From JAAYTD01 sp964472015 (GTDB lineage Bacteria > Bacteroidota > Ignavibacteria > Kapaibacteriales > UBA2268), in NCBI GenBank assembly GCA_964472015.1, contig CAYYIP010000012.1, positions 1 through 57,296 on the forward strand: a DNA stretch of 57,296 nt. Direction: 5' to 3'. The notes beneath the pieces are model-generated. The model worked only from the letters and a program-made list of their open reading frames with translations, was not told the origin of the DNA and ran no database searches. Position numbers and translations under genes: made by a program. Positions 1-8,700 of the stretch are shown here, piece after piece. Every line of letters starts with the position of its first letter. The first letter of the stretch is position 1.

Positions 1-36
1 CGGAGCTTACAGCGGAGCTTACAGCGGAGCTTACAG
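1..36 (+). repeat. 12-bp tandem repeat encoding TAEL in hsdS
   Basis: The unit CGGAGCTTACAG occurs three times without mismatch and runs into the window edge, so the true copy number is at least three. In the hsdS frame it reads Glu-Leu-Thr-Ala, the TAEL spacer repeat known from EcoR124-type (type IC) HsdS proteins. There, copy-number change alters the distance between the two half-sites. The unit is much richer in G+C than its surroundings and each copy keeps the frame. Confidence 0.93.
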
Positions 37-683
37 CTAGAAAAAAACAATATGAGTATTGTAGAGATAAAATATTAAATTTTGATAAGAATGATAGTAA
101 TGTTCAATGGAAAACTTTGGAAGAAGTATTTCATATAAAAAATGGTTATACTCCATCAAAAAAAATAAAAGAATATTGGGATAATGGTACAATACCTTGG
201 TTTAGAATGGAAGATATTAGAAAAAATGGAAATATATTATATGATGCAATTCAACATATAACAAAAGAAGGAATTAAAGGGAAATTGTTTCCTGCAGATT
301 CTATTATATTAGCAACTACAGCAACTATTGGAGAACATGCATTAATAAAGGTTGATTTTTTAGCTAATCAACGATTTGTATGTTTAACAAAAAAGTCTAA
401 TTATTCTTATATAAATAATATGTATATATTTTATTATATGTTTATTATAGGCGAATGGTGTAAGAAAAATATAAATGTTTCTGGATTTCCATCCGTTAAT
501 ATGACTGAATTTAAAAAAGTAAAATTTCCTATTCCTCCTCTTGATATCCAAGAACGTATAGTTTTTATCCTCGATAGTTTTTATTCTTTTTGTAATGATA
601 TAAGTATAGGTTTACCTGCAGAAATAGAAGGACGTAAAAAACAATATGAATACTACCGTAATAAATTGTTAACATTTAAATAA
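1..683 (+). CDS. hsdS: Type I restriction enzyme specificity subunit HsdS, 3' part
   Basis: The frame is open from base 3 to the stop at 681-683, so the gene starts outside the window. HsdS recognises DNA for the type I restriction-modification complex through two target recognition domains (TRDs) joined by conserved helices. What is visible is the end of the central region (TAEL repeats, then RKKQYEYCRDKILNF), a complete second TRD with typical features (VQWKTLEEVFHIKNGYTP near its start, FPIPPLDIQERI near its end), and the C-terminal conserved helix RKKQYEYYRNKLLTF, which mirrors the central helix as expected for this family. A TTG at 117 could be mistaken for a start but lies inside the continuous frame. 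hsdR follows 66 bp downstream; hsdM is presumably upstream, outside the window. The family and the partial status are secure; the specificity cannot be read. Confidence 0.93.
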   Translation, partial: ELTAELTAELTARKKQYEYCRDKILNFDKNDSNVQWKTLEEVFHIKNGYTPSKKIKEYWDNGTIPWFRMEDIRKNGNILYDAIQHITKEGIKGKLFPADSIILATTATIGEHALIKVDFLANQRFVCLTKKSNYSYINNMYIFYYMFIIGEWCKKNINVSGFPSVNMTEFKKVKFPIPPLDIQERIVFILDSFYSFCNDISIGLPAEIEGRKKQYEYYRNKLLTFK

Positions 684-749
684 TTATAATATTATTTTGT
701 AATATTAAGTATAATATTAAAGGTGAATTAATCTAAGGCGTTTTTTATT

Positions 750-3700
750 ATGTCAAAATTTAATATTATTGCACAGACTGCAGAAAATACTGTTATAACA
801 GAATATGAAGTAAAAAAAACTCCGTCTTCTGATGCTTATCAAAGTGAGGCTGATTTAGAAAAGGAATTTATTAGTTTACTTTGTAAACAAGGATATGAAT
901 ATCTAAAAATAAATAATGAATCAGACTTAATTACTAATTTACGTAAACAATTAGAAAAGTTAAATAATTATAATTTTTCTGATTCTGAATGGAAAAGTTT
1001 TTTTGATAATTATATTTCTGAAGGTGATATTGAAGACAAGACAAGTAAGATACAAGAAGATTATATTAAAAATTTAGAACTAGATAATGGAACTACTAAA
1101 AATATTAAGTTAATTGATAAAGCAAATATTCATAATAATATATTGCAAGTTATAAATCAATATGTTGCAGACGAAAAAAATATCTTATCTTCTGGTAAAC
1201 CACCAAAATATTCTAACCGTTATGATGTTACTATACTTGTAAATGGGTTACCTCTTGTACATATAGAATTAAAACGTAGAGGTATACCTATTAAAGAAGC
1301 ATTTAATCAAATAAATCGTTACCAACGTGATAGCTTTTGGTCGGGATGTGGTTTGTTTGAATATGTGCAGATATTTGTTATTTCTAATGGGACAAATACA
1401 AAATATTATTCTAATACTACACGTTTTAATATTTCAGAACAATTGTCCTCTAAAAGAAAGAAAATAACTACTAATAATAGTTTTGATTTTACTTCGTATT
1501 GGACTGATTCAAAAAATTATGTTATTTCAGATTTAATTGATTTTACTGAAACATTTTTTGCAAAACATTCTTTACTTAATATACTTACAAAGTATTGTGT
1601 TTTTACATCTGAAAAAAAACTTATGGTTATGCGTCCATATCAAATTATTGCTACTGAACGTATTTTAAATCGTATAATAAGATCTAATAATAATAAAAAG
1701 TATGGTACTAAGGACGCCGGTGGGTATATTTGGCATACTACAGGTTCTGGGAAAACTTTGACTTCATTTAAAACTGCAAGTCTTGCCTCTAATTTGTCTA
1801 ATATAGATAAGGTCTTATTTGTAGTAGATCGTAAAGATCTAGATTACCAAACTATGAAAGAATATGACCGTTTTGAAAAAGGTGCTGCAAATAGTAATGC
1901 TACTACAAATATATTGCGAAAACAGTTGCAAGATACTAATGCTCGTATTATTATAACAACAATTCAAAAACTTTCAAATTTTATAAAACAGAATAAAAAA
2001 AATAATAATAAAAACAATACAGCAAATGAAGTTTCTAATAAGCATATAGTAATTATATTTGATGAGTGCCATCGTAGTCAATTTGGTGAGATGCATAAAT
2101 TAATTACAAATTATTTTAAGAAATATTATTTATTTGGTTTTACTGGTACACCGATTTTTGCATCTAATTCTTCAGTAGTAAAAGCTAATAATTTTTTCTT
2201 GACAACTGAACAAATATTTGGAGAGCAAATTCATTCTTATACTATTGTAGATGCTATAAATGACAGTAACGTACTTCCGTTTCGTATTGATTATATTAAG
2301 ACTATGGATAAAGAAGAAGAGATTGAAGATGAAATGGTATTGGATATTGATCGTAAAAAGGCAATGATGGCCCCTGAAAGGATAAAACTTGTAACTAAAT
2401 ATATATTAGAAAATTTCAATAACAAAACATATCGTAATAATAATACTTATTTTTTTAATTATCTTTCAAATATTACAGACCTTTTATCTGCAAAATATGG
2501 TGAAGAAAAGGAAGAGAAAATTACAAAATCTATTACTGGTTTTAATTCTATTTTTACAGTATCCTCTATTGAAATGGCACAATTATATTATAATGAATTC
2601 AAAAAACAGATGAAAGAGGATAAAACACGAGAGCTAAAAATAGCAACTATATTTAGCTATAATGTAAATGAAGCTGGTTTAAATGCTGATTATGATGGTG
2701 TTCTAAATGAAGAAAATCCAGAAGATACTAATAAACTCGATAAGAATTCTCGTGATTTTCTTAATACTGCTATAGAAGATTATAATAAGATGTTTGAAAC
2801 TAGTTATGATACAACTGGTGAAAAGTTTCAAAATTACTATAAAGATGTATCACTACGTATGAAAAATAAAGAATTAGATTTGCTTATTGTAGTTAATATG
2901 TTTTTAACTGGTTTTGATGCTACTACTTTAAACACCTTATGGGTAGATAAAAAATTAAAGATGCATGGTTTACTTCAAGCCTTTTCCCGAACTAACCGTA
3001 TATTAAATAGCGTTAAAAAATTTGGTAATATAGTATGTTTTCGTAACTTACAAAAAGAAGTTGAAGAATCTATTGCTTTATTTGGAAATAAAGATGCCTC
3101 TGGCATTGTTCTTATTCGTAGTTTTGAAGATTATTATGAAGGTTATAAAGACGGTGAAAAATCATATCCTGGTTATAAAGAATTGATAAATAAATTGGAA
3201 AATAATTTTCCACTACAAAATCAAATAATAGGAGAACAAAAACAAAAAGAATTTATTGCTTTATTTGGTTCTATACTTCGTATGCGCAATATATTAACTT
3301 CTTTTGATGAATTTAAAGATAAAGAATTAATTACGGAACGTAACTTGCAAGATTATTTGGGTAAATATCAAGACCTTAGAGATGTATGGAAACGAAAATA
3401 TTCAGCAACAGAAAGTACAGATATAATTAATGATATTGTTTTTGAAATAGAATTGATAAAACAAATAGATATTGATATTGATTATATTTTAAATCTTGTA
3501 GATAAATATTATAATACACATTGTGAGGATAAAGAAATAATTGTAAATATCAAAAAAGCACTATATGCTAGCCCAGAACTACGCAGTAAGAAAGTATTGA
3601 TTGAGAATTTTATAAATAATATTAATAAAGATGGTACAGATGATGTGCAAACTCAATGGTCAAATTATGTATCGAAAGAACGAGATGAAGAGTTAAATAA

Positions 3701-3926
3701 TATAATAGAATCTGAAAACCTAAACAAAGAATATACACTTAAATTTATTAAAAAAGCATTTGAAAATGGGGAACTTCAAACGTTTGGCCAAGATATTTGT
3801 GAAGTGATGCCACCAATTTCTAGATTCGAACCTGATTCTAAATATTCTAGTAAAAAATCTGCAATTGTAGAAAAAATAACAATTTTCTTTGAAAAATATT
3901 TTGGACTTAGAGTACCTTTCTTTTAA
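750..3926 (+). CDS. hsdR: Type I restriction endonuclease, R (motor/nuclease) subunit
   Basis: This is the ATP-dependent translocase and nuclease of a type I restriction complex, 1058 aa, a normal length. The N-terminal PD-(D/E)xK nuclease centre is visible as D159 and E173-x-K175 (HIELKRRG). The SF2 helicase core follows: Walker A TTGSGKT at 330-336, DECH at 438-441, FTGTP at 464-468, then the late motifs MFLTGFDATTLNTLWVDK and LLQAFSRTNRIL around residues 720-755. The C-terminal part is helical and would dock on HsdM/HsdS. The gene lies 66 bp after hsdS, in the order M-S-R, and is closed by a hairpin terminator. No disrupted motif is seen, so it appears functional. Confidence 0.95.
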   Translation: MSKFNIIAQTAENTVITEYEVKKTPSSDAYQSEADLEKEFISLLCKQGYEYLKINNESDLITNLRKQLEKLNNYNFSDSEWKSFFDNYISEGDIEDKTSKIQEDYIKNLELDNGTTKNIKLIDKANIHNNILQVINQYVADEKNILSSGKPPKYSNRYDVTILVNGLPLVHIELKRRGIPIKEAFNQINRYQRDSFWSGCGLFEYVQIFVISNGTNTKYYSNTTRFNISEQLSSKRKKITTNNSFDFTSYWTDSKNYVISDLIDFTETFFAKHSLLNILTKYCVFTSEKKLMVMRPYQIIATERILNRIIRSNNNKKYGTKDAGGYIWHTTGSGKTLTSFKTASLASNLSNIDKVLFVVDRKDLDYQTMKEYDRFEKGAANSNATTNILRKQLQDTNARIIITTIQKLSNFIKQNKKNNNKNNTANEVSNKHIVIIFDECHRSQFGEMHKLITNYFKKYYLFGFTGTPIFASNSSVVKANNFFLTTEQIFGEQIHSYTIVDAINDSNVLPFRIDYIKTMDKEEEIEDEMVLDIDRKKAMMAPERIKLVTKYILENFNNKTYRNNNTYFFNYLSNITDLLSAKYGEEKEEKITKSITGFNSIFTVSSIEMAQLYYNEFKKQMKEDKTRELKIATIFSYNVNEAGLNADYDGVLNEENPEDTNKLDKNSRDFLNTAIEDYNKMFETSYDTTGEKFQNYYKDVSLRMKNKELDLLIVVNMFLTGFDATTLNTLWVDKKLKMHGLLQAFSRTNRILNSVKKFGNIVCFRNLQKEVEESIALFGNKDASGIVLIRSFEDYYEGYKDGEKSYPGYKELINKLENNFPLQNQIIGEQKQKEFIALFGSILRMRNILTSFDEFKDKELITERNLQDYLGKYQDLRDVWKRKYSATESTDIINDIVFEIELIKQIDIDIDYILNLVDKYYNTHCEDKEIIVNIKKALYASPELRSKKVLIENFINNINKDGTDDVQTQWSNYVSKERDEELNNIIESENLNKEYTLKFIKKAFENGELQTFGQDICEVMPPISRFEPDSKYSSKKSAIVEKITIFFEKYFGLRVPFF

Positions 3927-3968
3927 ATAAATATTTTTACTAAACTTAATATGTAAAAAATAAGTATA

Positions 3969-3997
3969 AAAAAAGAGAGTTTTTAACTCTCTTTTTT
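3969..3997 (+). terminator. Rho-independent terminator after hsdR
   Basis: The hairpin has a 13-bp stem: seven AT/GC pairs centred on GAGAGTT/AACTCTC plus an A-tract/T-tract extension, a 3-nt loop and a T run. It lies 42 bp after the hsdR stop. The A-rich left arm makes it usable in both directions. Confidence 0.8.
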
Positions 3998-4041
3998 ATT
4001 AATAATATTTCTAATAATTAAATTAATAATACCTCTAATAA
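3998..4041. repeat. Imperfect two-copy tandem duplication, 24-bp period
   Basis: A 20-bp block at 3998-4017 recurs at 4022-4041 with two adjacent mismatches (TT versus CC). It directly follows the hsdR terminator in the spacer before the recombinase gene. No function is apparent. Confidence 0.6.
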
Positions 4042-4183
4042 CAATAACTTTACTAATTTAATACATAAAATAATTTAATTTTTGCAAAAATATCATTTAT
4101 ATCTATAAAATTTTAGGTAAATTAACAATTGCATTCTGCATTATATATTCTTCAATTTTTTAATTATTTGGAAATATAAAATT

Positions 4184-4795
4184 ATGATTTATGGCTATAT
4201 TAGAGTTAGTACAGATAAACAAACAGTAGAAAATCAAAGATTTGAAATAAAAAATTTTTGTAAACAAAATAATATGACTATTTCAAAAATTGTAGAAGAG
4301 ACGATATCAGGTCGCAAAAGAGTCGAAGATAGAAAGCTTGGAAGTTTATTAAAAAAATTAAGTAAAAATGATATAGTTATTTGTACAGAACTTTCTCGCT
4401 TAGGCCGTAATCTTTTAATGATAATGGGAGTATTAAATGAATGTATGAATAGAGATATCCAAATATGGACTATAAAAGAATCATACAGATTAGGAGATAA
4501 TATTAATTCTAAAGTACTAGCTTTTGCATTTGGATTATCCGCTGAAATAGAAAGAAACCTAATTTCTCAGCGTACAAAAGAAGCTCTCGCTAGAAAAAGA
4601 GCAGAGGGAGTTGTTTTAGGACGACCATTAGGGAGAAAAGCTTCATATTATAAATTAACAGGTAAAGAAAATTTAATAATGTCTTATATACAAAAAAAAT
4701 ATTCTTATAGTAAAATGGGCAGATTATTAAAAGTAGATAGATCAACAGTTACTAATTTTATTCGCAGACGAAACTTAAAAAATTCAAATATATAA
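4184..4795 (+). CDS. Serine recombinase, Mpi-like DNA invertase
   Basis: This is a 203-aa small serine recombinase of the resolvase/invertase family. The N-terminal catalytic motif YIRVSTDKQ carries the nucleophile Ser9, and ELSRLGRN at 69-76 carries the catalytic arginines. The stretch AFAFGLSAEIERNLISQRTK at about 113-132 is the family's dimer/E-helix region. Residues about 165-197 (YSYSKMGRLLKVDRSTVTNFIRRR) form the C-terminal helix-turn-helix that binds the crossover site. By recall the sequence closely resembles Mpi, the Bacteroides fragilis master invertase that flips capsule promoters. It stands alone between hsdR and nuoI, with about 260 bp upstream. I see no clear pair of inverted repeats around it, so its targets may lie in the unseen part of the hsd locus or elsewhere in the genome. 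Confidence 0.92.
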   Translation: MIYGYIRVSTDKQTVENQRFEIKNFCKQNNMTISKIVEETISGRKRVEDRKLGSLLKKLSKNDIVICTELSRLGRNLLMIMGVLNECMNRDIQIWTIKESYRLGDNINSKVLAFAFGLSAEIERNLISQRTKEALARKRAEGVVLGRPLGRKASYYKLTGKENLIMSYIQKKYSYSKMGRLLKVDRSTVTNFIRRRNLKNSNI

Positions 4796-4833
4796 TATAT
4801 TTTTTATCTTAATTAAATTTATTTTCTTTAATT

Positions 4834-4867
4834 TTTGTATAAAAAATATAAAAAATTATTATTTTTG
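4834..4867 (+). promoter_or_regulatory. Possible Bacteroidota-type promoter of nuoI
   Basis: TTTG at 4834-4837 and TATTTTTG at 4860-4867 match the -33 and -7 elements, with a 22-nt spacer rather than the usual 19. The -7 box ends 29 nt before the nuoI ATG. Confidence 0.4.
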
Positions 4868-4896
4868 TTAAATAAAAAACTATAATTATATCAAAT

Positions 4897-5403
4897 ATGA
4901 ATTATACACGTAAAAATATAGAAAAAGATAAACTTTCTTTTTTAGAAAAACTTTATATTCCTGAAATAGCTCACGGAATGGCTTTAACATTCAAAAGAAT
5001 GTTAGAGTTTCCTAAGATGACTCGTCAATATCCTGAAGAACGTTGGATACCAACCGGTTCCTATCGCGGTCGTCCTGTTTTGGTAGTGGATAAAAATGGC
5101 GTTGAACGTTGTGTAGCTTGTGGATTATGTGCCCGAGTTTGCCCCGCAATTGCAATAAATGTTCAAGCCGGCGAGACAGAAAACGATAAAGAACGATATC
5201 CAGTTACTTTTGAAATTGATATGCTACGTTGTATTTTTTGTGGTTTTTGTGAAGAAGCTTGTCCCGAAGAAGCAATTGTAATGAGTAAAGATTATGAAAT
5301 TGTATTCCAAAGCCCACAAGATGCTATAATGGATAAAAAACGTCTGCTAAAACCAATAGATGAATTAAAAGATAGAATAGAATTTTTAAGATTTTATAAA
5401 TAA
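4897..5403 (+). CDS. nuoI: NADH-quinone oxidoreductase subunit I, 2x[4Fe-4S]
   Basis: This is the peripheral-arm subunit of respiratory complex I that carries clusters N6a and N6b towards the quinone site. It has 168 aa, a typical length. Two complete ferredoxin motifs are present: C72-x2-C75-x2-C78-x3-C82 followed by P83, and C112-x2-C115-x2-C118-x3-C122 followed by P123. An N-terminal amphipathic stretch (IPEIAHGMALTFKRML) fits membrane-arm contact. No other nuo gene is in the window: upstream is the recombinase, downstream a terminator and sprA. It is therefore a single-gene unit separated from the rest of complex I, unlike the usual nuoH-nuoI-nuoJ order. All cluster ligands are intact, so it should be functional. 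Confidence 0.95.
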   Translation: MNYTRKNIEKDKLSFLEKLYIPEIAHGMALTFKRMLEFPKMTRQYPEERWIPTGSYRGRPVLVVDKNGVERCVACGLCARVCPAIAINVQAGETENDKERYPVTFEIDMLRCIFCGFCEEACPEEAIVMSKDYEIVFQSPQDAIMDKKRLLKPIDELKDRIEFLRFYK

Positions 5404-5485
5404 ATAATTATATTATATTACTGAGTTTAATATAAATAATTATTGTGTATAAAATTTTACTAAATAAAAAATAAACTGAAAAAAT

Positions 5486-5526
5486 AAATAGATTTACATA
5501 TAATTATGTGTAAATCTATTTTATTT
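5486..5526 (+). terminator. Terminator after nuoI
   Basis: A perfect 13-bp stem (5486-5498 with 5509-5521, AAATAGATTTACA and its complement) encloses a 10-nt loop and is followed by a T-rich tail. The rest of the 323-bp gap between nuoI and sprA holds only AT-rich sequence in which I see no gene. Confidence 0.7.
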
Positions 5527-5726
5527 AATTTTAATTGTGCAAAATATAATAAAAAAAATATTATATTTGTAATTATATTAATAAATTGTATATTGAATTT
5601 TATAATTTTTTTTAATTTTTGGAATACTATTTGATATCTAATTACTTAATTTAAATTATGTGTGTTGTTTTGTAATATACACATTTCTTTATTTTGAAAC
5701 ATCTCGCTTAACTATAAATATAGATA

Positions 5727-8700
5727 ATGATAAGAAGTTGCAGATTACATAATTATAAAATTCAAATTAAATTTATTATAATCTTTTTCCTCTTTTTCGT
5801 TATGTCTGTTAGTTCATTTATTTGTTTAACAGCAAAAACAAAAGAACATTATTCTAATAATGATTATTCAAAGTATTCTAATAATTTAAATAATTCTAAT
5901 CAAAATAATCAATTTTTAACTTCAATAATGTTAAATAAAAATTATTTTGATTCTCAGTATTTTATAAGTTCTTCCTTCTTATATTATCATTTTATAACTA
6001 ATTCTTTAATTGCTTTATTAAATAGTGAGCAAAATTTTTTACTAAACGAATTGCAAGTTTTGTTTAACCAATATTATGGTTCTAATTCTAAAATATTACA
6101 AGAGAAAAATTCTATTTCTATAATACAGGATAACATAATACAATCTAATCAATCTGAACTATATAATCAAATTTATCAAAAATTACTATCTAATCAGTTT
6201 ACTAAGTTAGTACAAGATAGTGTAATTGATGTTTGTATATATGATAATTCTATTTCTTCTGAAACCAATATTATTTTCGTTGATAGTATTCCTAATGATA
6301 TTTTAGTTCAATTAGATACAACAGTTATTAAAAAAGATACTAATAAACAGGTTACTCAACTTCCCGAAACAACTAGGTATTACGAGAATTTAGATTTTGA
6401 AAGTGAAACTATCTTTGATCGCTATAAATATACACAAGATAAGTTTTTGTTTATGCAACCTCCATCAATAAATAGAAAAAGCATTGAAAAAACTGCTTTC
6501 CAAGATGTGTCGCCCGAAGGATATAAAATATCAAGTTATTTGGATAGTTTGGGACAAAATGTGTATTTAGAAGAGAAATTTAATAACTATGAATTAGGCT
6601 ATAGTTATCCATTAGAATTAAATAATTATTTATCAAAACGTAAAGAAGAATTACAATCTAAGATATGGGATTCTTTAACAACTGATTATGATATAAAAAA
6701 AGCTCTTTCCCAAAAAGATTTAGCTTTTTTATTAGGTCAAGCAACTGGCTTTTCTATCCCTTTGCCTCCTAATCCCGTTTTAAATATCTTTGGTAAGCCT
6801 GAATTATCTATTAATGTTACCGGTCAAGTTAATGTTACACTCGGTTGGCGTTGGGATATGCAAAATTTAGGGTCAGCAAATGCTTTTGGTCAATCACAAT
6901 CTGCACCTATGTTTGATCAAGATATTAATGTTAATGTTAGTGCCCGAATTGGTGATAAAATGAAATTTTCAATAAACCAAAATACAAATAATCAATTTGA
7001 TTTTGATAATAAATTTAAAATAGGTTATGAAGGTTATGAAGATGATATTATAAAGAAAATAGAAATTGGTAATGTAAGTTTTAATATCCCATCAGTTCTT
7101 ATAGGTAGTGGTACTGCTTTGTTTGGTGTTAGTGCCGATTTTCAATTTGGTCCACTCTTTTTAAAAACAATCGCCTCCCAAAGAAAAGGTCAGAAAAAAT
7201 TTGTTGATGTAACAGGCGGAACTAATAAACAATATTTTTCTTTGCGTGCATATCAATATTCCGATAATCACTTTTTTATAGATACTGCTTATAAAAAAAT
7301 ATATAATGATTATTTTTCAACTTCTACTCCCTTGATTCCAAAATCAGGTGCTAAATTACGAATAAAACAAATTCAAGTTTGGGAAGCCGCAACCGATATA
7401 ACCAATACTAATGTTGCAACAGCTGTTGCAATCGCTGACTTAGAAGGTAAAAGACGTAAACTCGGTGAAGATTGGGATGCTAGTATAAAACAGTCTACTA
7501 TACAAACCGGCGTTGTAGAACGCGGTCGTTTTTCTATGTTGGATTCTATGCAGTATATAGTTGATTATAATTTAGGAACAATTACACTTAAAAATTTTAG
7601 ACGTGATAGATATTATGCCGTTTCTTATAGAACTGAAGGCGAAACAACAGATACATTAGATGATGTTTATTATGGCTATTTTCACGATCAAGTTGGTTTG
7701 AAAGATACATTATTATTAAAATTAATATATCGTCCTAATTTACTACCTGCTTATAAATCTTTGTGGTCTCGACAAATGAAAAATAAGTATAGTATAGGTA
7801 GTTCAAATGTAAATCTAAATGACACTTATATAGGATTATGGTATATCCAACAATCTAACGATTCTACAGATTTATTGGAAGGTGCACCAGATAAATTAGT
7901 TACAATTTTAGGTGTTGACCAAGTAACAAATTCAACCGGTGCTGCGCCGCCAGATGGTCAATTTGATATTACAATATCTGCTTTTTTTGATCCCGTACGT
8001 GGCGAAATAACATTCCCTCATACTGAACCTTTTGGAGATGGAATACGTACATATTTTAATAAAATAGGAAACCCCGAACTTGCAGAATTATATGCTTTTG
8101 ATCAAATCTATGACACCACTATGGAAGTTGCAAAGAAAAATACAGCTCGTGATAGATTTGTTATCTCTGGCGAAGTCAGCGGTAGAGCATCCAACAGAAT
8201 AAATCTAGGAGTTTATAATCTATCACCCGGTAGTGTAAAAGTAACACTTGATGGCGTCGTATTAAGAGAATATGATGATTATGTTGTAGATTATTTTTCT
8301 GGTTCTTTAACAATAAGAAATCAACGTGCTTTATTACCAAATGCTAATCTTAAAGTAGAATATGAACAGCAAGATGTGTTTACAAGTTCAACTAAAACAA
8401 TGGCTGGAATACGTGCAGATTATCAGCTTTTCAAAAATAGATATATGAATGCTTCAATTGGTGGTACTTTTGTGCATTATAGTCAAGCAAAAATAAGCGA
8501 TAGAGCAAGATTGGGCGATGAACCAATTGCAAATACTATGTTCGGCTTTGATATTAATTTGACTAATGATGCACCTTGGCTTACTAAAGCCTTAGATATG
8601 TTGCCTTTTTATGATACCAAAGCACCATCATCATTGAATTTCTTTGCAGAATGGGCAATGGTTGCTCCAAATCCTAATAGAGTGCGTTCTGAAATAACTT

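Noticed and set aside
1..36. Short CRISPR-like array at the left edge
   Set aside because: The repeats are 12 bp with no spacers and are in frame with hsdS as TAEL codons.
4130..4142. TGCATTCTGCA upstream of the invertase as a crossover site
   Set aside because: The symmetry is only a pair of TGCA words and no partner copy was found in the window.
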